Assembly: GCF_900187645.1 (NCBI RefSeq)
Contig: NZ_FYEE01000002.1
Coordinates: 566,639-630,638, forward strand
Reading direction: 5' to 3'
Length of the DNA stretch: 64,000 nucleotides
Origin: Pseudomonas sp. Irchel 3E20
Lineage (GTDB): Bacteria; Pseudomonadota; Gammaproteobacteria; Pseudomonadales; Pseudomonadaceae
The position numbers were made by a program, and so were the translations under genes. Numbering within the stretch: position 1 is the first letter of the stretch; every line of letters starts with the position of its first letter. The notes under the pieces are model-generated. The model saw only the letters and a program-made list of their open reading frames with translations, ran no database searches and had not been told where the DNA came from. This document shows, piece after piece, positions 28,147 through 38,320 of this stretch.

Positions 28147-28175
28147 CGAAATTTTATTATGAGAATAATATTTCG
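28147..28175. promoter_or_regulatory. Probable operator of the downstream tetR gene
   Basis: A 29-bp near-perfect palindrome with CGAAAT / ATTTCG ends and TTATT / AATAA arms, 22 nt upstream of the tetR start codon. Its AT-rich core could overlap a promoter -10. This position is typical for autorepression by a TetR protein. Confidence 0.6.
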
Positions 28176-28197
28176 TTCGTAATATTTGGAGATTGTC

Positions 28198-28737
28198 ATG
28201 AACGACAAAAAAGCACATACCCGCGAACGCATTCTGCAAGCCGCCAGCGCCGCCCTTGTGCAGCGCGGGCCGGCCGAGCCCAGCGTGGGGGAGGTCATGG
28301 GCGGGGCGGGGCTGACCGTGGGTGGCTTCTACGCGCACTTTGAAAGCAAGGACGCGTTGATGCTGGAGGCGTTCACCCAGTTGCTCGCCCAGCGCCGTGC
28401 GCTGATCGCCCAGCTCGATGCCGGCCTCAGCGGTGAAGAGCGTCGCGCGTTGGTGGCTGCGTTCTACCTGTCGCGCAAGCACCGCGACAGCGCCGAGCAT
28501 GCCTGCCCGATTCCAGCCTCCATCGGTGAAATGGGACGCTTGCCGGATGACTTTCGCCAAGCCTTGGCCGAACACATGGAGTTGATGCTGGCGCAATTGG
28601 CGGACAGCCCGGAAGACACCGACAAGGCCTTGGCCGATATCGCGCTGATGGTAGGCGGCTTGGCTCTGGCGCGTGCTTTGGGGCCGGGGGAGTTATCCGA
28701 TCGGATGCTGCGGGCCGCCAAATCGGCGGTGGTGTGA
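28198..28737 (+). CDS. TetR-family transcriptional regulator
   Basis: 179 residues from ATG with a TTGGAG ribosome site 8 nt upstream. Helix-turn-helix in residues ~10-55 (RERILQAASAALVQRG, LTVGGFYAHFESKDALM). The C-terminal half has a Cys (HACPIPASI) in the region that in related regulators contacts ligands. Next on the strand are a hydrolase and a thioesterase gene, its probable targets. Corresponds to PA3133 by position. Confidence 0.9.
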   Translation: MNDKKAHTRERILQAASAALVQRGPAEPSVGEVMGGAGLTVGGFYAHFESKDALMLEAFTQLLAQRRALIAQLDAGLSGEERRALVAAFYLSRKHRDSAEHACPIPASIGEMGRLPDDFRQALAEHMELMLAQLADSPEDTDKALADIALMVGGLALARALGPGELSDRMLRAAKSAVV

Positions 28738-28766
28738 TTTCAAGGGTCAGCCTGAGGATGTGAGCA

Positions 28767-29600
28767 ATGAGCACGTTGAGCTGGGTTAGAGGCGTTAACA
28801 GCACCCTGGGTTGGTTCGCTCCGGGGTTTATGGCGAAGAAAATGCGCCTGGCGTTCATGAAGCCCCGGGACATGCCACCCCGTGACTGGGAGCTGCCGCT
28901 GCTGGCGAGTGCCGAGCGGATCACCTTGCGCTTCGGGCTGTCGGCCCTGCGCTGGGGGGAAGGGCCTACGGTGTTGTTGATGCACGGCTGGGAAGGGCGG
29001 CCGACCCAGTTCGCCAGCCTGATCGATGCGCTGGTCGCGGCCGGGTATTCGGTTGTCGCGCTGGACGGCCCGGCCCACGGCCGTTCGCCCGGCCATGAAG
29101 CTAACGTGATGCTGTTTGCCCGCGCCATAGTCGAGGCCTCTGCCGAGTTGCCGCCGCTGCAAGCGGTGATCGGTCACTCGATGGGAGGTGCCAGCGCCAT
29201 GCTCGCGGCGCAATTGGGCCTGCGCACGCAAACCCTGGTGTGTATTTCCGCGCCGGCGCGGATTCTTGCAGTGCTGCGTGGTTTTGCCCGCTATGTCGGC
29301 TTGCCACCCAAGGCGCGTTCGGCGTTTATCCGCCATGTGGAGCGGGATGTGGGCGTCCCCGCCGCGAAGCTGGACGTGGCGCACTACCAATTGGCCATGC
29401 CCGGGCTGATCGTGCACGCCGAAGATGACCTGTTCGTCCCGGTGGCCGAGTCGCAATTGATCCACGAGGCCTGGTTCGACAGCCGTTTGCTACGCCTGCC
29501 CGAAGGGGGCCATCAGCGCGTGTTGGCCGATCCGCGGCTGATCGAGGGCGTGCTGGCCCTGCTGGCCAACCGCAGCACGGCCGAACGCCAATCGGCCTGA
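28767..29600 (+). CDS. Alpha/beta hydrolase
   Basis: 277 residues. Motifs: LLMHGWEGRPTQF (oxyanion hole), nucleophile elbow VIGHSMGGASAML with Ser near 137, Asp in HAEDDLFVP and His in EGGHQRVL near the end, a complete serine-hydrolase triad. It lies 29 nt after tetR, likely one operon. Substrate unknown; an esterase or lipase-like activity is the default for the family. Confidence 0.88.
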   Translation: MSTLSWVRGVNSTLGWFAPGFMAKKMRLAFMKPRDMPPRDWELPLLASAERITLRFGLSALRWGEGPTVLLMHGWEGRPTQFASLIDALVAAGYSVVALDGPAHGRSPGHEANVMLFARAIVEASAELPPLQAVIGHSMGGASAMLAAQLGLRTQTLVCISAPARILAVLRGFARYVGLPPKARSAFIRHVERDVGVPAAKLDVAHYQLAMPGLIVHAEDDLFVPVAESQLIHEAWFDSRLLRLPEGGHQRVLADPRLIEGVLALLANRSTAERQSA

Positions 29601-29649
29601 GCATCCGGTACACTGCCCCGGTCCAATTGAATCGACCGGGGAGTGACCC

Positions 29650-30126
29650 ATGGGCTGGGATCTGGCAACGCCTTTTATCATTGATCTACAGGTGGCCGCC
29701 GAGGACATTGACGGCCTCGGGCATGCCAACAACGCCGTTTACGTGACGTGGCTCGAACGTTGCGCCTGGCGCCATTCCCAACGCCTGGGGCTGGACCTGG
29801 TGGAGTATCGGCGTCTGGACCGTGCCATGGCGGTGGTGCGCCATGAGATCGACTACCTCGCCGCAGCCTATGAAGACGATGAGCTGCAACTGGCCACCTG
29901 GATCATCGACTGGGATCAGCGCCTGAAAATGACCCGGCGTTTCCAACTGGTGCGCCCGCGTGACAACACGACCCTGCTGCGGGCGCAAACCACTTTTGTC
30001 TGCATCGAATTGTCCACGGGCAAGCCCAAGCGCATGCCTGCCGAGTTCATCGCAGGCTATGGCCCGGCCGTGCGGGATGAGGCCGTCCCGTCCGGGGAAA
30101 TACCCGCCATGCGCCGAAACCCGTAA
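29650..30126 (+). CDS. Hot-dog-fold acyl-CoA thioesterase
   Basis: 158 residues. The DIDGLGHANNAVYVTWLERCAW segment carries the Asp/His-Asn catalytic motif of the 4-hydroxybenzoyl-CoA thioesterase/YbgC family, and the hot-dog helix follows. It should hydrolyse a fatty or aromatic acyl-CoA. It is 49 nt after the hydrolase gene and just ahead of dusC on the same strand. Confidence 0.85.
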   Translation: MGWDLATPFIIDLQVAAEDIDGLGHANNAVYVTWLERCAWRHSQRLGLDLVEYRRLDRAMAVVRHEIDYLAAAYEDDELQLATWIIDWDQRLKMTRRFQLVRPRDNTTLLRAQTTFVCIELSTGKPKRMPAEFIAGYGPAVRDEAVPSGEIPAMRRNP

Positions 30127-30157
30127 ACTGCCGCACGTTTTTCGTTGAGTGTTTTCC

Positions 30158-31117
30158 ATGCAAATTGCTTTAGCGCCCATGGAGGGGTTGGTCGACAACA
30201 TCCTGCGCGATGTTTTGACTCGGGTCGGCGGCATCGACTGGTGCGTGACCGAGTTCATCCGGATCAACGACCAGTTGCTCACCCCCGCCTACTTCCACAA
30301 ATTCGGACCGGAACTGCTGAATGGCGCCAAGACCGCTTCGGGCGTGCCGTTGCGCGTACAGTTGCTCGGCTCCGACCCGGTGTGCCTGGCGGAAAACGCC
30401 GCGTTGGCGTGCGAGTTGGGCAGCGAGGTGATCGACCTGAACTTTGGCTGCCCGGCCAAGACTGTCAACAAGTCCCGGGGTGGCGCGGTGCTGCTCAAGG
30501 AGCCGGAATTGCTCAACCGCATCGTCGAGCAGGTGCGTCGCTCGGTGCCGGCCCATATCCCGGTGACCGCCAAGATGCGCCTGGGTTTTGACAGCCCGGA
30601 CGGTTCCCTGGTCTGCGCCACTGCGCTGGCCGAGGGCGGGGCCGAGCATATCGTGGTGCACGCGCGGACCAAGACCGACGGCTACAAGCCGCCCGCCCAC
30701 TGGGAGTGGATTCCCCGCGTGCAGGAGGTGGTCAAGGTGCCGGTGTTCGCCAATGGCGATATCTGGAGCGTCGAGGACTGGCGCCGCTGCCGCGAAATCA
30801 GCGGCGTGGAGGACATTATGCTGGGCCGTGGCCTGGTCTCGCGCCCGGACCTGGCGCGGCAAATCGCGGCGGCGCGGGCCGGCGAAGAAGTGGTCGAGAT
30901 GACCTGGGCCGAACTCTTGCCGCTGCTCCAGGACTTCTGGCTGCAAGCCAAGGCGCAGATGACTGCGCGCCAATCGCCGGGGCGCCTCAAGCAGTGGCTG
31001 GCGATGCTGACCCGTAATTACCCCGAGGCAGTGGCATTGTTCACCCTGTTGCGGCGCGAAACCGAGCTCGATCAGGTCTCGCGTCTGCTCGGTTTACCGG
31101 TGCCCAAGGCGGCCTGA
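30158..31117 (+). CDS. dusC: tRNA-dihydrouridine(16) synthase
   Basis: 319 residues from ATG ([20 protein letters not shown]). The FMN-binding TIM barrel shows [20 protein letters not shown] with the catalytic Cys, and [17 protein letters not shown]. The APMEG start and the tail domain are of the DusC type, which reduces U16 in the tRNA D-loop. The upstream TTG-start extension of three codons is unnecessary. Confidence 0.95.
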   Translation: MQIALAPMEGLVDNILRDVLTRVGGIDWCVTEFIRINDQLLTPAYFHKFGPELLNGAKTASGVPLRVQLLGSDPVCLAENAALACELGSEVIDLNFGCPAKTVNKSRGGAVLLKEPELLNRIVEQVRRSVPAHIPVTAKMRLGFDSPDGSLVCATALAEGGAEHIVVHARTKTDGYKPPAHWEWIPRVQEVVKVPVFANGDIWSVEDWRRCREISGVEDIMLGRGLVSRPDLARQIAAARAGEEVVEMTWAELLPLLQDFWLQAKAQMTARQSPGRLKQWLAMLTRNYPEAVALFTLLRRETELDQVSRLLGLPVPKAA

Positions 31118-31136
31118 AAAAAAATAAAAAAAGACG

Positions 31137-31165
31137 CTTGAAATGCCATCAGTGGTCCTTATCTA
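31137..31165 (+). promoter_or_regulatory. Sigma-32 heat-shock promoter of ibpA
   Basis: CTTGAAA at 31137-31143 and CCTTATCTA at 31157-31165 fit the sigma-32 pattern (CTTGAAA, 13-nt spacer, CCCCATNT-like). About 70 nt of leader follow before the ibpA ATG. Confidence 0.75.
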
Positions 31166-31234
31166 GGGGTTAGGCGATGCCGAAGTCGGGTCGCCCTGCT
31201 AAAAACCTTGCTGATATTTCAGGAGACTTGAACC
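31166..31234 (+). ncRNA. ROSE-like RNA thermometer in the ibpA leader
   Basis: The leader ends in a hairpin where CTTGCTGA faces TCAGGAG, so the Shine-Dalgarno AGGAG is masked by the conserved TTGCT strand around a TATT loop, with one bulged G. This pairing is the hallmark of ROSE elements in front of small heat-shock genes, where heat melts the helix and permits translation. A GC-rich upstream hairpin (GGCGA...TCGCC) precedes it. Confidence 0.75.
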
Positions 31235-31681
31235 ATGAGTACTGCATTTTCCCTGGCCCCCCTGTTTCGTTCCTCGGTGGGTTTCGATCGCTTCAACGAC
31301 CTGTTCGAGACCGCTTTGCGCAACGAGCCCGGCAGCAGCTACCCACCCTACAACGTGGAAAAACACGGTGACGACCAATACCGCATCGTGATCGCTGCCG
31401 CAGGCTTCCAGGAGCAAGACTTGGAGCTGCAAGTCGAAAAAGGCGTACTGACCGTCAGTGGTGGCAAGCGTGACGCCAACGAAGATGTCACCTACCTGCA
31501 CCAAGGCATCGCCCAGCGTGCGTTCAAACTGTCGTTCCGCCTGGCCGACCACATCGAGATCAAGGCGGCCGACCTGAGCAACGGTCTGTTGAGCATCGAC
31601 TTGCTGCGCGTCGTGCCGGAAGAAGCCAAAGCCAAGCGCATCCCCATCAATGGCGCGCAAAACCGGGCGCTGCAGCACTAA
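31235..31681 (+). CDS. ibpA: Small heat-shock protein, IbpA/Hsp20 family
   Basis: 148 residues. The alpha-crystallin domain spans ~35-130 (YPPYNVEKHGDDQYRIVIAAAG, EKGVLTVSGGK, RAFKLSFRLADHIEI), with the conserved C-terminal IPI motif in KRIPING. It holds unfolding proteins in the cytoplasm for refolding by DnaK/ClpB. Controlled by a sigma-32 promoter and a ROSE-like thermometer; a strong terminator follows. Confidence 0.96.
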   Translation: MSTAFSLAPLFRSSVGFDRFNDLFETALRNEPGSSYPPYNVEKHGDDQYRIVIAAAGFQEQDLELQVEKGVLTVSGGKRDANEDVTYLHQGIAQRAFKLSFRLADHIEIKAADLSNGLLSIDLLRVVPEEAKAKRIPINGAQNRALQH

Positions 31682-31712
31682 GCCCAAGCCCATAAAGGGC
31701 GTCGTTAGCGTA

Positions 31713-31749
31713 ATGCCAGTCAGCGAGTAAGCTGGCTGGCATTTTTTTT
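31713..31749 (+). terminator. Terminator after ibpA
   Basis: ATGCCAGTCAGC and GCTGGCTGGCAT form a 12-bp stem (one G-T) with a GAGTAA loop and a run of eight T. Confidence 0.92.
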
Positions 31750-31833
31750 GGGCCCTCGTTCACCAGGGTGCAGTCGGATGCATGTCGATGAGCCCACCCT
31801 GATCCATTGGGGGCGGTGTAGCCCATGACGCCC

Positions 31834-34800
31834 TTACTTGAGCAACAACTCAAACGCCGCCAACGGCAGCGGCCGGCTGTGCAGGTAGCCTTGGTAGAGG
31901 TGACAGCCCAGGCCCTGGAGGAAGTCCAGTTGTTCCTGGGTTTCCACGCCTTCGGCGATCACCGCCAGGTGCAGGCTCAGGGCCATGGCGACGATGGCGC
32001 GGATGATTTCTGCGTCGTTGGGGTCGTGGGTGGCATCGCGCACGAAGGACTGGTCGATTTTCAGCGCGTCCACCGGCAGGCGCTTGAGGTAGGTCAGGGA
32101 GGAGTAACCGGTGCCGAAGTCGTCCATGGCAAAGCTGACGCCCAGTTTTTTCAAGCGGCGCATTTTGTTGATGGTGTCGTCCAGGTTCTGGATCACGATG
32201 CCTTCGGTGATTTCCAGTTTCAGCAGGCCGAAGGGCAATTGGTGGCTGCGCAGGCTGTGTTCGATGCGTTCGACAAAGTCGTTCTGGCGGAACTGGCGCG
32301 GGCTGATGTTCACGCACAGGCTGAAATCCTGTGGGTCGATCAGGTGTTGGTCGATTAGGTGGCGGAAGGCCCGGCAGGCCTCGTCGAGGATCCAGGTGCC
32401 GACTTCGAGGATCAGGCCGCTGTCTTCCAGGACCTTGATGAATTCGCTCGGCGACTGCGCGCCCAGTTGTGGGTGTTGCCAGCGCAGCAGGGCTTCGGCG
32501 CCGACGATGCGGTGGCCGCGGGCGTCTATCTGCGGCTGGTAGTGCAGGCTGAATTCGCCCCGGGCCAGGGCCAGGCGCAGGTCGGTTTCCATGCGCAGGC
32601 GTTCGCTGGCGGCTTTTTGCATGGTGGTGTGGAACATCTGCGTGGTGTTGCGCCCCGAATCTTTGGCGCGGTACAGGGCGATGTCGGCGCGTTTGAGCAG
32701 GTCGGCCGGGGTGGAGCCGTGGTCGGGGATCAGGGCGATACCGATGCTGGGGGTGACCTGTAGGCGCTGGCCGTCAAGGAACATAGGCTCAGACAGCAAT
32801 TCGCGCAGGGTGTCGGCCACTTGCCGCACCTGGGCGCTGACCTCGCCGCGTGAACCTTCCAGGCCACTGAGCAGCACCACGAACTCGTCTCCCCCTAAGC
32901 GCGCCACAGTGTCTTCCATGCGCACGCTGGCTTCCAGGCGCGCGGTGACGATTTTCAGCACGGTGTCGCCCACCGGGTGTCCGAGGGAATCGTTGATGTG
33001 CTTGAAGTGGTCCAGGTCGAGGAACAGCAGGGCGCCGCGCAGGTTATGGCGCTTGAGCAGGGCGATCTGCTGGCTCAGGCGATCCATCAGCAGGGCGCGG
33101 TTGGGCAGGTTGGTCAGCGGGTCGTGGTAGGCCAGGTGGCGGATCTGCGCTTCGGCATTCTTCAACAGGCTGACGTCCCGCGCGGTCAGTAGCAGGCACG
33201 GCACCTCGTTGAGAGTGATGGGCTCCACCGAGACTTCCACGATAAGGGGTTCGCCGCGCTTGTTGCGCCCGAGCATCTCCTGATGATGTACCCGGCCCTT
33301 GGCCCGTAGTTCTGCCAACAGGTCGGCGCGTTGTTTTTCTTCCGCCCAGATACCCACTTGGTAAGCGGTACGGCCGATCACCTCGTCGGCGCGGTAGCCG
33401 GTGAGGCGGCAGAAGCCATCGTTGACTTCCAGGTAGCGGCCGCTGTCGCGCTCGGTAATGGTGATGGCGTCGGGGCTGGAGTGAAAAGCCTTGGCGAATT
33501 TCTCTTCGCTGGCCTTGAGCGCAGCTTCGGAGCGTTGTTGCTGGGTGATGTCGCGCAGGGTGGTGACGCTGCACGGCTGGTTACCGACGCTGATCTGGCG
33601 GCTGGAGATCACGCACGTCAGGGCTCGGCCGTCCTTGTGGTGAACGACAATGGCGACATTGGTCAGTGCTTGCTCGCGGATCACTTGCTCGATGCGTTGC
33701 TGACGTTGCCCGGTGTTGTCCCACAGGCCGATCTGGTCGGCGCTGCGTGCCATCACGTCGGCGGCGGTCCAGCCGAAGGTCTGGGTGAACGCGGAGTTGA
33801 TTTCGATGAATTGGCCGGTGTCCTGGCGGGTGACGCAAATCGGGTCCGGGCTGACCTGGAACAGGCTGGCGAATTTCTCCTCGGAAGCCACCAGGCGTTG
33901 TTCGCGCTCGACCTGGTCGGTGATGTCCAGCAGGGTGCCCGCCATGCGCAGCGGCGCGCCGTGTTCGTCGCGGTAGAGGCGGGCGCGGCTTTCCAGGTAG
34001 CGCGAGCTGCCGTCGGCCAGTTGCACGCGGTAGGTCAGTTGGTAGTTGCCGGCCGGGCCCTCGCGTAGGCTGCGATAGGCGTTGCGCATGCTGTCGCGTT
34101 CTTCGCCGGGCACGCCCTCGAAAAAGGCGTCGAAGGATTCGTGGAAGGGGATCGGGTCCAGGCCATGCAACTGCGCGGCGCGGGCCGAACCGTAGAGCAT
34201 GCCGCTGGGAATGTGCCAGTCCCAGGTGCCCAATTGCGCCGATTCCAGGGCCAGGTCCAAGCGTTCCTGGCTGTCCTTGAGGGCGTGCTCGGCGTTCTTG
34301 CGTTCGCTGGTGTCGAGAAAGGTACTGAGCAGGTAAGGCTGGCCTTCCAACTCGACTTTTTGCGCACTGAGGATGCCGTCGTGCAGTTGCCCGCTGCGGG
34401 CGCGGAACTGCACTTCCATGCTGACCAGCTCGCCCTTGGCGTGGGTAGCGTGGATCAGGTGCGCGCGTTGCTCGGGATGAACCCACAGGCCCAGTTCCAG
34501 GGTCGTGCGGCCAATCACATCCTTGGCGGGCCAGCCGAACAGGCTCTCGAAATACTGGTTGGCTTCGCTTATCAGGCCGTCTTCCTGGCGGGTCAGCAGC
34601 ACCATGTTGGGGGACAGTTGGAACAGGGTCGCGAAACGCTTTTCCGAGCTGCTCAAGGCCTGTTCGCGTTGGCGTTGGTGGGTGACTTCGCGGATCACGC
34701 CGATCATGCGCGGTTTGCCGTTTTTATCCGGGAGCAGGCTGCCGTTGATTTCCAGCCAGTGCAGGCTGCCGTCCGGCCAGCAGATGCGGTGGTGCATGGC

Positions 34801-35112
34801 TTGCTCCAGCGGCGCGCCGGCCAGCACGGCGTGAATGGCGCGCAGGGTTTTGGCGCGATCCTGCGGGGGGAGCAGGTCCAGGTAGTTGAGGTCGGCCGGT
34901 AAGGGTTGCTTGGGGTCGAAGCCGAACAGCGCCTGGGTGCCCCGCGACCAACTGATCTGCCCACTCTCGATGTCCCAATACCAGGCGCCCAAGCGGGCGC
35001 CATTGAGCGCGGCGAGCAACTGCGGCGCACTTTCCCAGCTCTGCTCCGAGGTATGCGGGTCGAGGGCCTGGATGCGTGGCATGGGCGGAACACGGTCAGC
35101 GGGTGTGTGCAT
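31834..35112 (-). CDS. Five-PAS GGDEF/EAL cyclic-di-GMP protein
   Basis: 1092 residues with no membrane segment or signal peptide, so cytoplasmic. About five PAS/PAC modules cover ~30-655, followed by a GGDEF domain (~660-825) with intact LGGDEF and an EAL domain (~840-1085) with GAEALLRW and DDFGTGYSSLTYLKRLP. Both catalytic signatures are present, so it may be able both to make and to break c-di-GMP, or one domain may regulate the other. PAS2, PAS4 and PAS5 share an F-LSPN/F-VSPD type start, which indicates internal duplication. The ligand or cofactor of the PAS domains is not readable. Single gene, leftward, convergent with ibpA. Confidence 0.95.
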   Translation of the reverse strand: MHTPADRVPPMPRIQALDPHTSEQSWESAPQLLAALNGARLGAWYWDIESGQISWSRGTQALFGFDPKQPLPADLNYLDLLPPQDRAKTLRAIHAVLAGAPLEQAMHHRICWPDGSLHWLEINGSLLPDKNGKPRMIGVIREVTHQRQREQALSSSEKRFATLFQLSPNMVLLTRQEDGLISEANQYFESLFGWPAKDVIGRTTLELGLWVHPEQRAHLIHATHAKGELVSMEVQFRARSGQLHDGILSAQKVELEGQPYLLSTFLDTSERKNAEHALKDSQERLDLALESAQLGTWDWHIPSGMLYGSARAAQLHGLDPIPFHESFDAFFEGVPGEERDSMRNAYRSLREGPAGNYQLTYRVQLADGSSRYLESRARLYRDEHGAPLRMAGTLLDITDQVEREQRLVASEEKFASLFQVSPDPICVTRQDTGQFIEINSAFTQTFGWTAADVMARSADQIGLWDNTGQRQQRIEQVIREQALTNVAIVVHHKDGRALTCVISSRQISVGNQPCSVTTLRDITQQQRSEAALKASEEKFAKAFHSSPDAITITERDSGRYLEVNDGFCRLTGYRADEVIGRTAYQVGIWAEEKQRADLLAELRAKGRVHHQEMLGRNKRGEPLIVEVSVEPITLNEVPCLLLTARDVSLLKNAEAQIRHLAYHDPLTNLPNRALLMDRLSQQIALLKRHNLRGALLFLDLDHFKHINDSLGHPVGDTVLKIVTARLEASVRMEDTVARLGGDEFVVLLSGLEGSRGEVSAQVRQVADTLRELLSEPMFLDGQRLQVTPSIGIALIPDHGSTPADLLKRADIALYRAKDSGRNTTQMFHTTMQKAASERLRMETDLRLALARGEFSLHYQPQIDARGHRIVGAEALLRWQHPQLGAQSPSEFIKVLEDSGLILEVGTWILDEACRAFRHLIDQHLIDPQDFSLCVNISPRQFRQNDFVERIEHSLRSHQLPFGLLKLEITEGIVIQNLDDTINKMRRLKKLGVSFAMDDFGTGYSSLTYLKRLPVDALKIDQSFVRDATHDPNDAEIIRAIVAMALSLHLAVIAEGVETQEQLDFLQGLGCHLYQGYLHSRPLPLAAFELLLK

Positions 35113-35168
35113 TGAGAGCAGGCCTTAGGCTGAATAAAGCGTTTAGCGCAAGGGTTTCAGGGCATGGC

Positions 35169-36068
35169 TCAGGCGATGGATGCCGGCTTGCGTGGCAGAT
35201 CGATCTGGGCATCCAGTAAGGCCATGAAAGCCCGCGCAGCATTCGACAGCGTCCTTTCGGTGTGCAGGATATAGCCTAGCTGGCGCGTAAGCTGTATGCC
35301 CGGCAACGGAATGCGCGCCACTTGGTCGTCCAGCATGGTCCGCGGCAGCACACTCCAGGCCAAGCCAATGGAGACCATCATTTTTATGGTTTCCAGATAG
35401 TTAGTGCTCATGGCGATGTTCGGCGTCAAGCCCTGGGTTTCAAACAGGCGATGGACAATATGGTGGGTAAAGGTGTTGCCGCCGGGAAACACCGCCGGGT
35501 GCGAGGCGATATCCGTCAGGCTGACCGCACCGTTGCTCGCCAGCGAGTGCTCGGGGGCAGCGACGAAATCCAGTGGGTCGTCCCACACCGGCGTGGCGCG
35601 CACCAGCGAGTGAGGCTCCGGGGCCAGGGTGATGACCGCCAGTTCCGCACGGCCGTGGAGAATTTCCTCGTAGGCCACTTCCGAATCGAGAAACTGAATA
35701 TCCAGTGCCACCTGTGGGTATTGCCGGGTGAAGGTCCGCAGCAAGGGTGGCAAGCGATGCAGGCCGATGTGATGGCTGGTGGCCAAGGTCAGGCGCCCGG
35801 TCACTTCGCCGGTCAGGTTGGTCAGGGCGCGGCGGGTGTCGTCCAGCACATTGAGGATCTGGTAGGCCCGTGGCAGCAAGGCGCGCCCGGCTTCGGTCAG
35901 GCTCACTTCGCGGCCCAGGCGATCGAACAGGCGCACATTCAATTGCTGCTCAAGGCCTGCGATGCGTTTGCTGATGGCCGGTTGGGTCAGGTGCAGGTGT
36001 TCGCCGGCGCCGGAGAAGCTGCCGGTTTCGGCGATGGCGATGAAGGCATTGAGGTTGGCCAGGTCCAT
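35169..36068 (-). CDS. LysR-family regulator divergent from leuC
   Basis: 299 residues from ATG at 36068 (MDLANLNAFIAIAETGSFS); the longer frame to 36098 is unlikely. N-terminal winged helix-turn-helix (GEHLHLTQPAISKRIAGLEQQL) and a LysR substrate-binding domain. It is transcribed away from leuC across a 154-nt AT-rich region and matches PA3122 by position, so control of leuCDB is plausible but not shown. Confidence 0.92.
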   Translation of the reverse strand: MDLANLNAFIAIAETGSFSGAGEHLHLTQPAISKRIAGLEQQLNVRLFDRLGREVSLTEAGRALLPRAYQILNVLDDTRRALTNLTGEVTGRLTLATSHHIGLHRLPPLLRTFTRQYPQVALDIQFLDSEVAYEEILHGRAELAVITLAPEPHSLVRATPVWDDPLDFVAAPEHSLASNGAVSLTDIASHPAVFPGGNTFTHHIVHRLFETQGLTPNIAMSTNYLETIKMMVSIGLAWSVLPRTMLDDQVARIPLPGIQLTRQLGYILHTERTLSNAARAFMALLDAQIDLPRKPASIA

Positions 36069-36222
36069 GGTTGTATTCCAGATAGTTATCCAAAGCATAA
36101 AAAATATGAATTTGAGTTATTCAATGTAACGCCATAGGATCGACCTCACAAGCCAAAGGGTTATTGAGCCGCTTCAAGGCCCGGGGCATAGAAGATAGAT
36201 ACGCGCTGATGAGGACCGTCTG

Positions 36223-37641
36223 ATGGCTGGCAAGACGCTTTACGACAAGCTCTGGGATTCCCACGAAGTGAAACGACGCGACGACGGTTCGTCGCTGATC
36301 TACATCGATCGTCACATCATCCACGAAGTGACCTCGCCCCAAGCTTTCGAAGGCCTGCGCCTGGCCGGGCGCAAGCCTTGGCGCGTTGACTCGATCATCG
36401 CCACCCCCGACCACAACGTGCCGACCACCCCGGACCGCAAGGGCGGGATCGAGGCCATTACCGACCAGGTGTCGCGCCTGCAAGTGCAGACCCTGGACGA
36501 CTACTGCGACGAGTACGGCATCACCGAGTTCAAGATGAACGACGTGCGCCAGGGCATCGTCCACGTCATCGGCCCGGAGCAGGGCGCAACCTTGCCGGGT
36601 ATGACCGTGGTCTGCGGTGACTCCCACACCTCCACCCACGGCGCCTTCGGTGCGCTGGCCCACGGCATCGGCACCTCCGAGGTGGAGCATGTGTTCGCTA
36701 CCCAGTGCCTGGTGGCCAAAAAGATGAAGAACATGCTGGTGCGCGTGGAAGGGCAATTGCCGTTCGGCGTCACCGCCAAGGACATTGTCCTCGCGGTGAT
36801 CGGCAAGATCGGCACCGCCGGCGGCAATGGCCACGCCATCGAGTTCGCCGGCAGCGCGATTCGCGACCTGTCGGTCGAAGGCCGCATGACCATCTGCAAC
36901 ATGTCCATCGAGGCCGGTGCCCGCGTGGGCCTGGTGGCGGCGGACGAAAAAACCGTGGCCTACGTCAAGGACCGCCCGTTCTCGCCCAAGGGCGCGGAAT
37001 GGGACCTGGCGGTAGAAGCCTGGAAAGACCTGGTGTCTGACGCCGATGCGGTGTTCGACACGGTGGTCGAACTCGACGCAACGCAGATCAAGCCGCAAGT
37101 CAGTTGGGGCACCTCGCCGGAGATGGTGTTGGCAGTGGACCAGAACGTGCCCGATCCGGCCCGCGAACCGGACCTGGTCAAGCGCGGTTCCATCGAGCGC
37201 GCCTTGAAGTACATGGGCCTGTCGGCCAACCAGGCGATCACCGATATCCAGCTCGATCGCGTGTTCATCGGTTCGTGCACCAACTCGCGGATCGAAGACT
37301 TGCGCGCCGCAGCGGTCATCGCCAAGGGCCGCAAAGTGGCGTCCACCATCAAGCAGGCCATCGTGGTCCCGGGTTCCGGCTTGGTGAAGGCCCAGGCCGA
37401 AGCCGAAGGCCTGGACAAGATTTTCCTCGACGCCGGTTTTGAATGGCGCGAGCCGGGTTGCTCCATGTGCCTGGCGATGAACCCGGACCGCTTGGAATCA
37501 GGCGAGCATTGCGCCTCGACCTCCAACCGCAACTTCGAGGGGCGCCAAGGCGCCGGTGGCCGCACCCACCTCGTCAGCCCGGCCATGGCCGCGGCGGCGG
37601 CAGTGAACGGTCGTTTCATCGACGTTCGTGAATTGATCTGA
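36223..37641 (+). CDS. leuC: 3-isopropylmalate dehydratase large subunit
   Basis: 472 residues. Three Cys ligands for the 4Fe-4S cluster are in [12 protein letters not shown] (~350) and [11 protein letters not shown] (~412). With LeuD it isomerises 2-isopropylmalate to 3-isopropylmalate in leucine synthesis. It is followed by leuD after 10 nt, one operon. Confidence 0.98.
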   Translation: MAGKTLYDKLWDSHEVKRRDDGSSLIYIDRHIIHEVTSPQAFEGLRLAGRKPWRVDSIIATPDHNVPTTPDRKGGIEAITDQVSRLQVQTLDDYCDEYGITEFKMNDVRQGIVHVIGPEQGATLPGMTVVCGDSHTSTHGAFGALAHGIGTSEVEHVFATQCLVAKKMKNMLVRVEGQLPFGVTAKDIVLAVIGKIGTAGGNGHAIEFAGSAIRDLSVEGRMTICNMSIEAGARVGLVAADEKTVAYVKDRPFSPKGAEWDLAVEAWKDLVSDADAVFDTVVELDATQIKPQVSWGTSPEMVLAVDQNVPDPAREPDLVKRGSIERALKYMGLSANQAITDIQLDRVFIGSCTNSRIEDLRAAAVIAKGRKVASTIKQAIVVPGSGLVKAQAEAEGLDKIFLDAGFEWREPGCSMCLAMNPDRLESGEHCASTSNRNFEGRQGAGGRTHLVSPAMAAAAAVNGRFIDVRELI

Positions 37642-37651
37642 GGAACTACCG

Positions 37652-38296
37652 ATGAGAGCTTTTACCCAGCACACAGGTTTGGTCGCGCCATTGGATCGGG
37701 CCAACGTCGATACCGACCAGATCATTCCCAAGCAATTTCTCAAGTCGATCAAGCGCACCGGTTTCGGCCCCAACCTGTTCGATGAGTGGCGCTACCTGGA
37801 CGTGGGCTACGCCTACCAGGACAACTCCAAGCGCCCGTTGAACAAGGATTTCGTGCTCAACGCCGAGCGTTACCAGGGCGCCAGCGTCCTGTTGGCCCGG
37901 GAGAACTTCGGCTGCGGCTCCAGCCGCGAACACGCGCCCTGGGCCCTGGAAGAGTACGGTTTTCGCAGCATCATCGCGCCCAGCTACGCCGATATCTTCT
38001 TCAACAACAGCTTCAAGAACGGCTTGCTGCCGATCATCCTCAGCGACGCCGAAGTCGATGAGTTGTTCCAGCAAGTCGAGGCCAACCCCGGCTACCAGTT
38101 GACCATCGACCTGGCCGCGCAAACCGTGACCCGCCCGGACGGCAAGGTCTACCACTTCGAGCTCGATGCGTTTCGCAAGCACTGCTTGATTAATGGCCTG
38201 GACGACATCGGCCTGACCTTGCAGGACGGCGACGCCATTGCCGCGTTCGAGGCCAAGCACCGGGCGAGCCAGCCGTGGCTGTTTCGCGATGCTTGA
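37652..38296 (+). CDS. leuD: 3-isopropylmalate dehydratase small subunit
   Basis: 214 residues, usual length. The swivel-domain signatures are [15 protein letters not shown] (residues ~15-30) and [16 protein letters not shown] (~85). It completes the LeuC active site. Good Shine-Dalgarno (GAGGAAC) after leuC. Confidence 0.98.
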   Translation: MRAFTQHTGLVAPLDRANVDTDQIIPKQFLKSIKRTGFGPNLFDEWRYLDVGYAYQDNSKRPLNKDFVLNAERYQGASVLLARENFGCGSSREHAPWALEEYGFRSIIAPSYADIFFNNSFKNGLLPIILSDAEVDELFQQVEANPGYQLTIDLAAQTVTRPDGKVYHFELDAFRKHCLINGLDDIGLTLQDGDAIAAFEAKHRASQPWLFRDA

Positions 38297-38320
38297 TGTG
38301 CGGTAGATCGCCCTGACGCC

